From the NCBI RefSeq assembly GCF_018986435.1, contig NZ_JAHMIN010000002.1, positions 12,503 to 76,502 on the forward strand: 64,000 nt of DNA. The letters run 5' to 3'. Under the pieces are notes generated by a model, which was not told the origin of the DNA, did not search any database, and saw only the letters and a list, made by a program, of their open reading frames with translations. A program made the translations under genes and the position numbers. Below are positions 53,214-61,127 of the stretch, piece after piece; within the stretch, counting starts at the first letter, position 1; every line of letters begins with the position of its first letter. This DNA is from Hahella sp. HN01 (lineage in GTDB: Bacteria > Pseudomonadota > Gammaproteobacteria > Pseudomonadales > Oleiphilaceae).

Positions 53214-53987
53214 TCAGAGGCCGGCGAAGATATCCGCCGGCGGATGAAACAGTGACTGAAACTGCGGTTTGGAAAAGTAATAGCCCTGCTGCAGATGAAT
53301 GCCCAGATCCAGCAGCGCCTTGGCCTCATCCAACGTCTCCACGCCTTCGGCGATGACGGTGATGTCCAGCTCCCGGCACACTTCTGTAATGGCTTTGATA
53401 ATGGCCTGGCGCGTCTTGTGATGATGCAGCTCACGCACCAGTTGCATATCCAGCTTGATGATGTCGGTCTCCAATTCCGCCAGCAAATTCAAGCCGGAAT
53501 AGCCGGAGCCGAAATCGTCAATGGCGACCAGGAATCCCTGTTTTTTGTATTCGTCCACGATTTCGCTGACATGGGGTAAATCCTTGATTTGTTCGCCTTC
53601 GGTGAATTCAAAAATGATGTGTGAAGTGGGGATGTTGTGAACCCGGGCGCACTCCAGGGTGGTGCGAATGCAGAGTTCGGCGCGATACACTGCGTTGGGC
53701 ATGAAATTGATGCTGACCCGCGTATTCAGATTCAGCTTGGCGGTCAGTTCGATGGCTTTGACCCGACAGGCCTGATCGAAGCGGTAGCGGTTTTGGTAAT
53801 CGATCTGTCCCAGAATGGACGCGGCGCTTTCATTATTGAGGCCCCGCACCAGGGCTTCTTGCGCGAACACATTGCGCTCATGGAGATTGACGATAGGCTG
53901 GAACGCCATGGAAAAATCGAAGTTCAAACCCACTCCATGAGCGCACTCCGAACAGCTTAACGGTTTGAAATTATGCTGCGCCTTCAT
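53214..53987 (-). CDS. EAL-domain cyclic-di-GMP phosphodiesterase
   Basis: A single-domain EAL protein of 257 residues, cytosolic, with no sensor or membrane part. Key catalytic residues are visible: E-A-L in 'AQEALVRGL', Asn in 'VSINFMPN', Glu in 'IIFEFTEGE', the D-D in 'AIDDFGSGYSGL', Lys in 'IIKLDMQLV', Glu in 'VIAEGVET' and Gln in 'LQQGYYFSKP'. So it is probably active and lowers c-di-GMP. The N-terminal ~25 residues contain a CxxC ('LSCSECAHG') that could bind metal or act as a redox switch. It lies between hypB and the glycosyltransferase operon. Confidence 0.92.
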   Translation of the reverse strand: MKAQHNFKPLSCSECAHGVGLNFDFSMAFQPIVNLHERNVFAQEALVRGLNNESAASILGQIDYQNRYRFDQACRVKAIELTAKLNLNTRVSINFMPNAVYRAELCIRTTLECARVHNIPTSHIIFEFTEGEQIKDLPHVSEIVDEYKKQGFLVAIDDFGSGYSGLNLLAELETDIIKLDMQLVRELHHHKTRQAIIKAITEVCRELDITVIAEGVETLDEAKALLDLGIHLQQGYYFSKPQFQSLFHPPADIFAGL

Positions 53988-54052
53988 CCCCCGAAAGCCT
54001 CCCTTGGTGTTAGTCGCGACCTGTTGTCAGTTTAGTACAGTCGAAGGTTTTT

Positions 54053-54925
54053 TCAGGATTGATCCCAGCTTCCTGCACGCAGGGCGGCGGCGCGGGCGAG
54101 TTGGTCGTCGAAGCGGCGGGGAAAGGGCAGGAAGCGGTGTTTATGCCGGTATGGCTGCAACTGGCGCACGATGTTGAAGCCGCAGGCGCTGAAGATGCGT
54201 TGTGCTTTGGCGAACCAGGGCGTGGCGGGATACTCGCAGCGATGATCGATCTCGGCGGGCAGTTCATCTGGGCGCTGCGGCGACAGCAGCATCAGCTTTG
54301 GGGACGTTTTTTCCAAAGCGGCGCTGTCCTGGGCCAACGCTGCCAGCTCCAGAATTTCCTCGGTCGAGCCAGCATGCACAATCAGCCACAGCGGCGGCTC
54401 CGATGAGTCGATCTGTACTGAATGCGGCGCAGGGGGATCGAAAGGCGGATCATTCAGGCGCAGAGAGTCGATACTGTCGCAGCAGGCGCTTAACGCCGTC
54501 ATATGATCATCGCGGAGCGGCTCCAGGCGAAAGCCCTGTCGATAACGGGGCAAGGCGCCGTGCAGCAGCGCGCTGTAGCGATCCCAATGCAGCAGTCGGG
54601 CGCAATGGATCAGCTCCGCGTCAGGAGGAAACGGGAAGTCGCACAACTCTCCCAGCAGGCCCCCAGGAAAGGCGTCAATGATGATTCGGCGGTAGGTTTT
54701 TTGCGCCAGCGCAGCGGACAGCCAACGGCGCACCTCTGCGGGATCTCTGCTGATTTCCCGAGGCGCCCGCAGCGGGTGGAATTGTGAGGATAAAGGCGGC
54801 TCCGTCTGGTTCCAGGAGGAGCTCATCGCGAGCGTGACGGGCTCATCGAAGCCGAGGGTGTGAATCAGCGCCTGGGCGCGGGTGATATGACCCAGACCGC
54901 CCCCCAGCGCGTAGAAGAAGATCAT
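54053..54925 (-). CDS. GT-B-fold glycosyltransferase-like protein, 290 aa
   Basis: Opens with 'MIFFYALGGGLGHITRAQAL', the glycine-rich first loop of GT-B enzymes of the MurG/UDP-glycosyltransferase (GT28/GT1) type, and keeps a two-domain outline ('LWLIVHAGSTEEILEL' may start the second domain). It is short for a GT28 (355 in MurG) and lacks the obvious C-terminal 'GG' donor site, so activity is not certain. Last gene of the six-gene leftward operon, 2 bases after the secreted protein gene. Confidence 0.7.
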   Translation of the reverse strand: MIFFYALGGGLGHITRAQALIHTLGFDEPVTLAMSSSWNQTEPPLSSQFHPLRAPREISRDPAEVRRWLSAALAQKTYRRIIIDAFPGGLLGELCDFPFPPDAELIHCARLLHWDRYSALLHGALPRYRQGFRLEPLRDDHMTALSACCDSIDSLRLNDPPFDPPAPHSVQIDSSEPPLWLIVHAGSTEEILELAALAQDSAALEKTSPKLMLLSPQRPDELPAEIDHRCEYPATPWFAKAQRIFSACGFNIVRQLQPYRHKHRFLPFPRRFDDQLARAAALRAGSWDQS

Positions 54926-54927
54926 GG

Positions 54928-55542
54928 CTACTGCCGCATCAGGATTTCCGCCATCAGGATATAGCGATACTCCGGCAGGATGCGTTCGTCCAACAGCAGG
55001 CCGTAGGCGGACGACAGGCGGAAATCATTGATCCTGTAACGCTCGTCCTTGTCCGCGTCTTTGACTTTGATCTCTTTCCTGTCCTGACTCAGTTGCGCCT
55101 GACCGATAAAAATCTCGGTCTCCCCTGACACGCGATACACCTTGAGCTTGTCGTCTTTCGTCTTGATTTTTACCGGGCGTTTTTCGTCGCCGTTGACGAC
55201 GATCTTCAGCTTTTCGATGTCCCCTTTGACTTTGATCTCGCCATTGAGGCCGTCCGCCCGCAGCTTGAAGTCGTCGCCTTTGCTTTTGACTTCCGCCACC
55301 AGCGCGCCATTTGGGCCGTAATATTTCCGTTTGTCGTCCTTCAGCCTGGAACTGAGGCGAGTCATGACGCCGTGATCCCGATAGCGGATGGAGAGGTCGT
55401 CATAGTTCAGCGTGAATTCCACCACCAGATCGCCGCGGTCGTCTTCGACCGTGAGCGCCTGGGCGGCCGCTTGATGAGTCCAGAGGGCGGTCAGCAACAC
55501 CAGCCATAGCATGCGCCAGGGTTGGAAAAGCGGATGAGACAT
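54928..55542 (-). CDS. secreted/periplasmic hypothetical protein, 204 aa
   Basis: A signal peptide ('MLWLVLLTALWTHQAAAQA', from residue ~11) is followed by a mature region dominated by short beta strands with a K/D-G pattern ('GLNGEIKVKGDIEKLKIVV', 'KTKDDKLKVYRV'). No family recognised. ATG 55542 is preceded by GAGGAATATCTGT, whose GAGGA lies in the end of the upstream glycosyltransferase gene. Role unknown; it might be an export or surface component of the glycan made by its neighbours. Confidence 0.7.
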   Translation of the reverse strand: MSHPLFQPWRMLWLVLLTALWTHQAAAQALTVEDDRGDLVVEFTLNYDDLSIRYRDHGVMTRLSSRLKDDKRKYYGPNGALVAEVKSKGDDFKLRADGLNGEIKVKGDIEKLKIVVNGDEKRPVKIKTKDDKLKVYRVSGETEIFIGQAQLSQDRKEIKVKDADKDERYRINDFRLSSAYGLLLDERILPEYRYILMAEILMRQ

Positions 55543-55553
55543 ACAGATATTCC

Positions 55554-56717
55554 TCAAAGACTGTGCAGGTGACTGACTTTCTGTTCCAGGGCGATGACCT
55601 CGCGGAACAGGGTTTCATAACGGCTGATTTCCGCATCCAGATTCAGGCGTTGCGCAGCCAGTTCGCGGCAGGCGTCGGCCATCTTTTCCTGATGCGCCGG
55701 CGCAGCGGCGAATGCGCGCTTGATCGCGGCGACGCAGGCGTCAGTCTGGCCAGGTTCAAACAAGAAGCCATGCTGGTTGTCCTCCAGCACATCAGCCATG
55801 CCGCCGGCGCGGGACGCCAGCATGGGAACGCCAAGGGCGGCCGCCTCCAGCATGACGTTGGGCATACCGTCGTAGTAGGACGGGATGCATACGTAATCGC
55901 AGGCGAGATAGTAGGGCAGCAACGTGTAACGGTCGGCGAAGGGAACGTGGCTGTAATCCAGCTCTGGCGCGTTATCGAGTTGCTCTTGCAGCATCGGCTC
56001 CATATCGCCCACCACCAAGAGGTGCGCCTTGTCCGCCAGACCTGACCGCAATAGCGCGTCGATGAAGTAGTCGCCGCCTTTTTTACGTTTGATGTGACCG
56101 AACATGCCCAAGGTCAAACGCGCCTCTGCGCCGATGCGCTCCTGACGCAGCGCCTGCGCCTGGTCGTAGTCGGACTGAATCGGGCTCCAGGAGGCGAGAT
56201 CAATGCCGTTGGCGACCCATTCCACGGCGGCGCCCGGCCATAGATGCTGAATCTTGGCGACCTTATCACGGCTTACCGCCGCCACTCGGGCGCAGGCGCG
56301 AATCGCTTTGTCTAGCACGGCGGAGCGTTTGGGGTCGAACACGGCGGCGTCAAAGTCGTTGCCGCGAATCAGCACCGACAGCGGTTTCTGCAGCCAGGCG
56401 GCGTATACCGGACCCGCCAGCATCGGCACATAACCGCCGAAGGCGACTACGCCATCATAGCTTTCCGCGCCCAGATGAGGCAGGGCGCACCAAAGTCGGT
56501 TCAGGGTATGGCTGACGTCGGCTTCCAGTGGGCATCGGATATTGACCCCGCCCAGCTTGCGCTGCGCATCCAGGTCGCGCCATTTGCTGCTGAAATGAAC
56601 CAGATCGATACGCCAGCCGCGACGGCGCAATTCAGACACGATGCGGTCACAGCTTTGCGCCATGCCGCCCTGTTGCGGGAAATGGTTCTGGGTCAGCCAG
56701 AGTAAGGTTCCGGTCAT
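55554..56717 (-). CDS. glycosyltransferase family 4 (GT4)
   Basis: A retaining GT-B glycosyltransferase of 387 residues. N-terminal 'LLWLTQNHFPQQGGMAQSCDR' is the typical GT4 beginning (acceptor side). The C-terminal donor domain has 'MFGHIKRKKGGDYFIDAL' and the GT4 E-x7-E region as 'PSYYDGMPNVMLEAAALGVP'. No membrane segment; likely cytosolic, acting at the inner-membrane face. The ATG at 56717 follows AAAGGCGCGCCT; a start 13 codons earlier would overlap the upstream gene. Donor and acceptor sugars are unknown. Confidence 0.9.
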   Translation of the reverse strand: MTGTLLWLTQNHFPQQGGMAQSCDRIVSELRRRGWRIDLVHFSSKWRDLDAQRKLGGVNIRCPLEADVSHTLNRLWCALPHLGAESYDGVVAFGGYVPMLAGPVYAAWLQKPLSVLIRGNDFDAAVFDPKRSAVLDKAIRACARVAAVSRDKVAKIQHLWPGAAVEWVANGIDLASWSPIQSDYDQAQALRQERIGAEARLTLGMFGHIKRKKGGDYFIDALLRSGLADKAHLLVVGDMEPMLQEQLDNAPELDYSHVPFADRYTLLPYYLACDYVCIPSYYDGMPNVMLEAAALGVPMLASRAGGMADVLEDNQHGFLFEPGQTDACVAAIKRAFAAAPAHQEKMADACRELAAQRLNLDAEISRYETLFREVIALEQKVSHLHSL

Positions 56718-56727
56718 AGGCGCGCCT

Positions 56728-57117
56728 TTAGCTGTCGAACAGGTCGGCGGAATCATCGTCGCCGCTCAGGTCGTCCTGCATGTCCAGCATATCGGCGCCG
56801 ACGAAAGCGGCGGCTTCGTCCGCGCCGAATCCGTGGTCTTCCGTCAGCATGTCGGCGTCGCCGGTTTCGGTGTAGTAGTGCTGGCGGTAGTAGTAAAACC
56901 AGCGTGTGGAATTACCGCCGTCGTCCATGTACATCTCATCATCGCCCGTATCGCTTTCGCCCTGCACGGCGCCGCATTCGGTGCACAGCATCTCGCCTTC
57001 AACGGGCATGGTGTGCAGGGCGCACACCGGGCGCTCGCAAATCGAACATTGCAGAGCTGCGAGCGCTTCACAGGGGCGCAGTACGAAAAATCCAGCTTTT
57101 ACTTCACATTTTGCCAT
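56728..57117 (-). CDS. small zinc-finger-like protein with acidic tail, 129 aa
   Basis: The N-terminal half has a Cys/His array, 'CSICERPVCALH' followed by 'MLCTECG', that could bind one or two zinc ions in a B-box-like arrangement. The C-terminal half is very acidic (Asp-rich 'DLSGDDDSADLFDS') and has an aromatic stretch ('RWFYYYRQHYYTE'). No signal peptide. It has no recognised family. Tight position inside the glycosyltransferase operon suggests a regulatory or assembly role, but this is inference. Confidence 0.7.
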   Translation of the reverse strand: MAKCEVKAGFFVLRPCEALAALQCSICERPVCALHTMPVEGEMLCTECGAVQGESDTGDDEMYMDDGGNSTRWFYYYRQHYYTETGDADMLTEDHGFGADEAAAFVGADMLDMQDDLSGDDDSADLFDS

Positions 57118-57121
57118 TGCA

Positions 57122-57973
57122 TCACCCTACCGGTCTTAAGCTTTTATAAATCATGGACACGCCGATCAGTAGCTCTTTGAGAGCCATTTTCTGGCCAGGG
57201 CTGGAGCCTCCCGGCGCCTGGCGGCGACATCTGAGCACGCTTCTGCGCTCTCCTTCTTTCTTAACCTGCGGCGCCGCGGCGCCCCGGCTGACCTGAGCCT
57301 GATAACGGTCGTTCTTGTAGCTCAGGCTGACGTCCATGCGGGTCTTGATCTTGTACTTGGTTTTCATTTTGATTTTGCCGCGCGGGTTGCGCTTGCGAAT
57401 ATTGCGGCGACGCACCATATCCAGCACTTCCCAGTTCAATACGCTGCCGTCGGCGAGGCTGAGGCTGCCCTGAAACCAGGGATCGCTGAACATGGATTCC
57501 TCCACTTTGGGATATTTATTCCCGGCTTTGACAAAGTTAATGCGCTTTGACAGTAATTCTGGTCCCAAAAGATCCACTTTCAGCTTCAACGGCGTTTCCG
57601 CATCGGCGTCCTGGCGCAGAATCGTCAGCAAGGGCAACACGGAGTCGCGCAATCGATTAGGAATATCCTTGCCTTTTAAGGAAAAGAAGGCGATGAGACT
57701 AAAGACGAAGGCGACCGCAAAACCGGCGGCGGCGGGAGGAAACTCGGCGATGAGCGAGCCGATAAAGCCCACCACCCATAGGGCGATGGAGATACCCACC
57801 CATTTCCTGACGCTATCCCCGCTTTTGTCGCGAGCGGCTATGAAGCGTAAGCGCTTGAGCCATTCGTCGATGCTGAATTCCCCTTCGAGCTTTTTCGTAC
57901 GCATGGTTTCACGAAGGTATTTTTTTAACTCTGGGGTGGGCGCTGGCGCCCTTTGTTGCTTTGTTTTAGCCAT
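57122..57973 (-). CDS. membrane protein of unknown function, 283 aa
   Basis: A cytosolic N-terminal region (about residues 1-55) rich in Lys/Arg, two close membrane helices (about 60-100: 'WVGISIALWVVGFIGSLIA' and 'AGFAVAFVFSLIAFFSL'), then a soluble C-terminal domain with very basic patches ('RRRNIRKRNPRGKIKMKTKYK'). No family recognised. Starts directly after the first glycosyltransferase's stop codon (0-base gap) and ends 4 bases before the zinc protein gene. Confidence 0.7.
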   Translation of the reverse strand: MAKTKQQRAPAPTPELKKYLRETMRTKKLEGEFSIDEWLKRLRFIAARDKSGDSVRKWVGISIALWVVGFIGSLIAEFPPAAAGFAVAFVFSLIAFFSLKGKDIPNRLRDSVLPLLTILRQDADAETPLKLKVDLLGPELLSKRINFVKAGNKYPKVEESMFSDPWFQGSLSLADGSVLNWEVLDMVRRRNIRKRNPRGKIKMKTKYKIKTRMDVSLSYKNDRYQAQVSRGAAAPQVKKEGERRSVLRCRRQAPGGSSPGQKMALKELLIGVSMIYKSLRPVG

Positions 57974-59152
57974 CTACTTCCCCGATATCAGTTCCACATG
58001 AATTTTTTGCAGCGCCGCATTGGCGTGAGACCACTGCAGCCCCTCCGCAATTTTGCGCTGCGCCGCCGCGCCCATTTGCGCCACGGTGTCCGGATAGTCC
58101 AACAGTACCCGCAGTGCTCGGGCCAATTCCGCTGGCCGTTCCGGCGCCACCAGATAACCGTTCTCACGGTGCTCCACCAGCTCCCGCACCACGGGGAGAT
58201 CGGAAGCGATTACCGGCACCCCCGCTCCCATGGATTCCAGGATCTTCAGCGGGCAACATCCTTGATCGATATTGCGGGCGCACTCTGTGAGCGGCGCCAC
58301 GCTGACGTAGGCGTTGCTGACCCAGGGCGCGAGTTCTTCTTTGTTTAGACGGTGCAGCCAGGTGATCCGCTCCGCCACGCCCAGTTTTTCCGCCAGTTTT
58401 TGATACCCTTTCGCGCGTCGGGACTTCACCGAACAACAGATCACCAGATGCAGGTCCGGGATATCCTGCAGTCGTTGCAGCGCCCGTAACAAAACATCCA
58501 GTCCCTGCCACGGCTGCACCGCCCCAAAATATAAAATATAGCGCTTTGGCGCGTCTTCGGGGCGTGCATGGCCAGGGTTAAGGTCCGTACCATTAGAAAT
58601 CACGCTGACGCGTTCCGGCGCCACGCCGCGTCGCGCCAGGTTGTCGCGGATGACGCCGGAGGGGACCACAATGTGGTCCGCACGGGTCAGACACTCGTCC
58701 TCCAGCGCGCGGATTTTCCCCAGGGTGGCGGCCCCGACATTGGGGTAGGCCATGGGCAATTCCACGGAAGGCAGGCCGTTGACCTCGTAAACGGTGCGAT
58801 AGCGTCCTGTGGCGTGGCGAACCAATGGGATACCGCTCCATGGATCGCGGAACTGGGCGATTTGCAGACTGTCCCGTATTCCGCCTTCCAGCACGCCCTG
58901 CAATTCGGCGCTATAGGCCAGCGCGCGATGCAGATAGTTATCCAGCAAGCGTCCGAAGCGCAGGATTTCCACAGCGCCTTCCCGTTGAAAGCGAGGGAGG
59001 CGCTCATTTCCCAGCACATAGAGCAGTCCGCCGCCTGCGGCGTCAAACAATGTCTGCGCGGCCTGTTGAATGTGCGTGGCGGCGCCTTTGGCGGAAGGAT
59101 AAACATCGAAAGCAGCGTACAGTGCGGGATGAGATTGCAGAGGTAGATTCAC
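57974..59152 (-). CDS. glycosyltransferase family 4 (GT4), first gene of the operon
   Basis: A GT-B enzyme of 392 residues. 'ALYAAFDVYPSAKGAATHIQ' is a GT4-type N-terminus, 'VIRDNLARRGVAPERVSVIS' leads into 'NGTDLNPG', 'RYILYFGAVQPWQGLDVLL' starts the donor domain, and 'CPLKILESMGAGVPVIASD' is the E-x7-E-type donor site. Cytosolic. The ATG at 59152 starts the six-gene operon that runs to 54053. The 278-base gap before it is shared with the divergent chemoreceptor gene. Confidence 0.9.
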   Translation of the reverse strand: MNLPLQSHPALYAAFDVYPSAKGAATHIQQAAQTLFDAAGGGLLYVLGNERLPRFQREGAVEILRFGRLLDNYLHRALAYSAELQGVLEGGIRDSLQIAQFRDPWSGIPLVRHATGRYRTVYEVNGLPSVELPMAYPNVGAATLGKIRALEDECLTRADHIVVPSGVIRDNLARRGVAPERVSVISNGTDLNPGHARPEDAPKRYILYFGAVQPWQGLDVLLRALQRLQDIPDLHLVICCSVKSRRAKGYQKLAEKLGVAERITWLHRLNKEELAPWVSNAYVSVAPLTECARNIDQGCCPLKILESMGAGVPVIASDLPVVRELVEHRENGYLVAPERPAELARALRVLLDYPDTVAQMGAAAQRKIAEGLQWSHANAALQKIHVELISGK

Positions 59153-59430
59153 GTTGTTGCGCTTATTCCATGAGGCGGTTGTAGAGCGTTTTTTCTGAGG
59201 TTTGTTGACATTTTGTGCGCCCGCGCATGGGAGCGTTAGCGGATACTAGCAGAAACCGGCGCCAGGTCTCCACTACACTACGGGACTATAGGCGCGCCGG
59301 ACAATAACCTCCCATGGCGTTGTGCTTTTCCGCAAGAGATATTTGTTTTTCCAGCAAATTCGGCTTTAAGAAACCAAATCCCTGTCTAGACTTAGAGAAA
59401 ACGCTCATATCTTTTTCCGGGGTTGTGAAC

Positions 59431-61056
59431 ATGCACTTTAGACGTTTCAAAATCGGTCATCGCACCGCCGCCGGGTTTGTGGTCGCTCTCGCCTTTATTC
59501 TCGGTCTGGGCTTGTTCTCATTGAAGCAGATGTCGGCGATCGCGCAATCTTCCGCTGAAATTGCGGAGGACTGGTTGCCGCGCCAGCGGGTATTGGGAGA
59601 GATCCAGTCGTCCCTGAATTTTTTCCGCACTCAGGAGCTGCTGCACGTAATGGCGGAGTTCAATCAGGAAATCATCGACGCCGATGAACGCATGAAAGCC
59701 GCCCAGGATAAACTGGAAGGATTGATGGCGGACTACAAGAAAATGCTGGATTCCGACCAGGAGAAAAACCTGTTTGAAACCCTGACCGCCTCCTGGAAGA
59801 GCTATCTGGAAACCCACGACGAAATGATAGGTTTATCCCGGGTAAAATTTAAGGAAGAAGCGCGCGAGATGATGACCGGGCCCAGCAATGAAAGACTGGA
59901 GCAGCTGCGCAAGGTTTATGTGGATCTGTCCGACTATGTGGCGTCCGGCGCCGACTCCGCCAAAGGCCGCGCCAGCGAACTGTACGCCGCGACCAAGGAA
60001 CTGATGATAATCGCTATCGCGCTAGCGGCGGTGATCACTTTCACCTTCGCGCTGGTGCTGACCCGCAGTATCAACAAACCGCTGAAATCCGTACTGTCCG
60101 CCGCCCGGCGCATCGCCCGCAACGACCTGACCCAGACAATCGAAGTGGAAGGCCAGGATGAGATTTCCGACCTGCAGAAAGCCCTCGCGGAAATGCAGGA
60201 TCGATTGCGTAAAACCCTGCAGAAAGTCACCTCGGCCGCCTCTCAGGTGGCCTCCGCGTCGGAGAATTTGAACTCGCTGACGGAGGACGCCACCAACGCC
60301 CTGAATATGCAAAACAGCGAAATTCAGATGGCCGCCACCGCCGTCACGGAAATGTCCACTGCCGTGGACGATGTGGCCAAGCACGCCAACGACGCGTCGG
60401 AGGCCTCGCAAGCGGCGGAATCCGCGTCCACCAGCGGTCGCAAGCAGGTGGGCGAAACCAAGCAGTCTCTGGAAGAGTTGACCAATTCCGTCACCAGCAC
60501 GGGAGAAGAAATTCAGGCGTTGGCCACCCAGGTGGGAGAAATCAGCCGCGTGCTCGACGTGATTGGCTCCATCGCCGACCAGACCAACCTGCTGGCGCTT
60601 AACGCCGCCATTGAAGCGGCGCGGGCGGGAGAGCAGGGACGCGGCTTCTCGGTGGTGGCGGACGAAGTGCGCGCACTGGCCCATCGCACGCAGGAATCCA
60701 CCCGTGAAATCACCCAGATGATCGACAATATTCAAAGCGTCACCCGCAACGCGGTGAGCTCCATGACCGCCAGCAATGAGCACACGCATAAAACCTTGTC
60801 GCTGGCGGAAGCGGCGGATGGCGCGTTGGAGGAAATTATGCGTATGGTGGGGCGCATCAATGAGATGAATCTGAGCATCGCCAGCGCGTCGGAGGAGCAG
60901 GCGCATGTGGCCCGGGAAGTGGATCGCAATCTGGTGAATATCCGCGATGTGGCGGACCACACCGCGGAAGGCGCGCAGAAAACCTCGGCGGCGAGCCATG
61001 AGCTGGCGGATCTGGCCCAGGACCTCAACGGCATCGTCGCCGGGTTTAAGCTGTAG
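59431..61056 (+). CDS. methyl-accepting chemotaxis protein
   Basis: A 541-residue transmembrane chemoreceptor. TM1 is about residues 12-30 ('[19 protein letters not shown]'), a ~155-residue periplasmic four-helix-bundle-type sensor follows, TM2 is about 188-208 ('[20 protein letters not shown]'), then a HAMP domain ('[18 protein letters not shown]'). The cytosolic signalling hairpin tip '[20 protein letters not shown]' binds CheA/CheW. There is no C-terminal CheR/CheB-binding pentapeptide. ATG 59431 follows CGGGGTTGTGAAC; ATG 59314 would add 39 residues that do not fit the family. Signal unknown. Confidence 0.95.
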   Translation: MHFRRFKIGHRTAAGFVVALAFILGLGLFSLKQMSAIAQSSAEIAEDWLPRQRVLGEIQSSLNFFRTQELLHVMAEFNQEIIDADERMKAAQDKLEGLMADYKKMLDSDQEKNLFETLTASWKSYLETHDEMIGLSRVKFKEEAREMMTGPSNERLEQLRKVYVDLSDYVASGADSAKGRASELYAATKELMIIAIALAAVITFTFALVLTRSINKPLKSVLSAARRIARNDLTQTIEVEGQDEISDLQKALAEMQDRLRKTLQKVTSAASQVASASENLNSLTEDATNALNMQNSEIQMAATAVTEMSTAVDDVAKHANDASEASQAAESASTSGRKQVGETKQSLEELTNSVTSTGEEIQALATQVGEISRVLDVIGSIADQTNLLALNAAIEAARAGEQGRGFSVVADEVRALAHRTQESTREITQMIDNIQSVTRNAVSSMTASNEHTHKTLSLAEAADGALEEIMRMVGRINEMNLSIASASEEQAHVAREVDRNLVNIRDVADHTAEGAQKTSAASHELADLAQDLNGIVAGFKL

Positions 61057-61084
61057 CCAGCGTAGTTATGTCGTAGCCAACGCG

Positions 61085-61116
61085 CTCCGCCACCCCTGTA
61101 TGTCGAGATGGCGGAG
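61085..61116. terminator. hairpin between the convergent MCP and GH9 genes
   Basis: CTCCGCCA (61085-61092) and TGGCGGAG (61109-61116) form a perfect 8-bp stem with a 16-base loop in the 71-base gap between the two convergent genes. There is no T-run, so terminator activity is likely weak or Rho-assisted in either direction. Confidence 0.4.
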
Positions 61117-61127
61117 GTGTCGTCGCG

